64,000 bases of DNA, from assembly GCF_003176895.1 (NCBI RefSeq), contig NZ_QGTD01000013.1, positions 62,001 to 126,000 on the forward strand. The letters run 5' to 3'. The notes under the pieces were generated by a model. That model ran no database searches and was not told the origin of the DNA. It saw only the letters and a list, made by a program, of their open reading frames with translations. The DNA is from Gracilibacillus dipsosauri (GTDB lineage Bacteria > Bacillota > Bacilli > Bacillales > Amphibacillaceae). A program made the position numbers and the translations under genes. The number at the start of each line of letters is the position of its first letter. Within the stretch, counting starts at the first letter, position 1. Shown piece by piece: positions 63,362 to 64,000 of this stretch.

Positions 63362-64000
63362 TTAACAATCGTAATGTTGTAGACAATCCATATCTAATAA
63401 TAGATAGCCTTGTTTCGTGCCTTTGACGAGTCCCTCTCTTTTCAATTTATTAATTGTTCGACTGACGGTTTCCCTTGAGGAACCGATCATGTTCGCTAGT
63501 TCTTGATTCGTAAAACGAGTGGTGAGGATCATATTTTTATCCGTACATTGCTTCCCATGTGTCTTGGAAAGGCGAATTAATAGCATGATAATTTGTTCTT
63601 CCGTATTATGGAGTACTTGTTCTTCTAAGCGTTTTTGTAAATCTACAATAATATCACCCATTACTCGGAACAATTTTATGCTTAATGATGGGTATTGTAA
63701 TAGTAATTGCTCAAATGCAAGAATTGGTATTTCCACTAAAGTAGCTGGCTCTATAATCTCGGCATGTGCCGGATAATTACCTTTTCTAAAGAAACCAGCA
63801 TGTGGAAACATATCCTCAGATTTGAGGATCGATACAATTTGTTCTTTTCCATTAATATCTGTTTTATATATTTTGACTTTACCTTTATGGATGAAATGAA
63901 CTCGTTCTAAGGACTCGCCCTGCATAAAAACATAACTATTGGTTGCATATTGTTTAATTTTAGCAATTTCCGTTATAGCCCCAATTTCTTCTCTGGTCAA
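63362..64000 (-). CDS. Crp/Fnr-family regulator (runs off right edge)
   Basis: At least 212 residues are in the window and the 5' end is probably outside. The cyclic-nucleotide-like sensor (about 1-115; FMQGESLERVHFIHKGKVKIYK) is followed by a dimer helix and an HTH at about 155-205 (FTNQELANMIGSSRETVSRTINKLKREGLV). The recognition motif R-E-T-V-S-R is as in Fnr/Crp, which bind TGTGA. No CxxC Fe-S cysteine cluster is visible apart from the C-terminal Cys212. It could activate the box at 59344 (inference). Confidence 0.85.
   Translation of the reverse strand: MTREEIGAITEIAKIKQYATNSYVFMQGESLERVHFIHKGKVKIYKTDINGKEQIVSILKSEDMFPHAGFFRKGNYPAHAEIIEPATLVEIPILAFEQLLLQYPSLSIKLFRVMGDIIVDLQKRLEEQVLHNTEEQIIMLLIRLSKTHGKQCTDKNMILTTRFTNQELANMIGSSRETVSRTINKLKREGLVKGTKQGYLLLDMDCLQHYDC

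Overview
The window looks like chromosomal DNA of a low-GC Bacillaceae, probably a salt- or alkali-tolerant genus such as Gracilibacillus, Oceanobacillus or Virgibacillus. Supporting signs are strong AGGAGG-type ribosome binding sites, frequent TTG starts, T-run terminators, a Spo0E-family phosphatase, a YkuI-like EAL protein, and sites matching Bacillus GlnR, Zur, CcpA and Fnr motifs. There are no rRNA or tRNA genes, no CRISPR array and no prophage. The only mobile element is a decayed IS3-family copy near the right edge.

Layout, left to right. 1-9255: a truncated membrane-anchored regulator, a lipid kinase, a YkuI-like EAL protein whose catalytic Glu is replaced by Gln, glutamine synthetase behind a GlnR/TnrA box, a PC4-like ssDNA-binding protein, an MCP, and a sodium:solute symporter with a small partner protein. 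9290-15388: a luciferase-like oxidoreductase, a free-standing CuA lipoprotein, a secreted nuclease, then a four-gene ABC exporter preceded by a small secreted protein and a read-through hairpin. 15576-19378: a TPP-riboswitch operon for thiamine precursor uptake (thiY, thiamine-binding protein, thiX, thiZ, tatD). 19617-25266: wrbA, znuA diverging from a His-rich lipoprotein across two Zur boxes, an orphan siderophore hydroxylase, a PhnB-like protein and an AraC regulator. 25609-34284: guaC, a methyltransferase, a HAD phosphatase, Spo0E-like, two crcB genes, DUF3231, an HPr-like protein lacking its phosphorylation residues with a universal stress protein, a CdsA-like protein, and a permuted papain-fold protein.

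34419-49317: a secreted rhamnogalacturonan lyase with a cre site, nagB, an ABC exporter whose ATPase carries an in-frame stop, and a six-gene operon (TetR, OsmC, NCS1 permease, HyuA and two HyuB-type subunits). 49472-57210: a VWA lipoprotein ending in five 11-residue repeats, the guanine-riboswitch operon xpt-pbuX, a PanF-type symporter with its small subunit, a double-HxlR regulator with a VOC protein, and a cytoplasmic GH43 glycosidase.

57263-64000: a cluster of two DUF2249 proteins, a heme-copper-oxidase-subunit-I-like membrane protein and a MIP18-type Fe-S assembly factor. Its promoter carries an Fnr box centred about 41.5 bp before the predicted start, with a Fur-like box over the -10. 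A Crp/Fnr regulator lies at the right edge, beyond the decayed IS element. The most interesting candidates are the secreted-protein/ABC locus, the Fnr/Fur cluster, the HyuA/B/B' operon, the HPr-like/Usp pair and the Zur-box His-rich lipoprotein.
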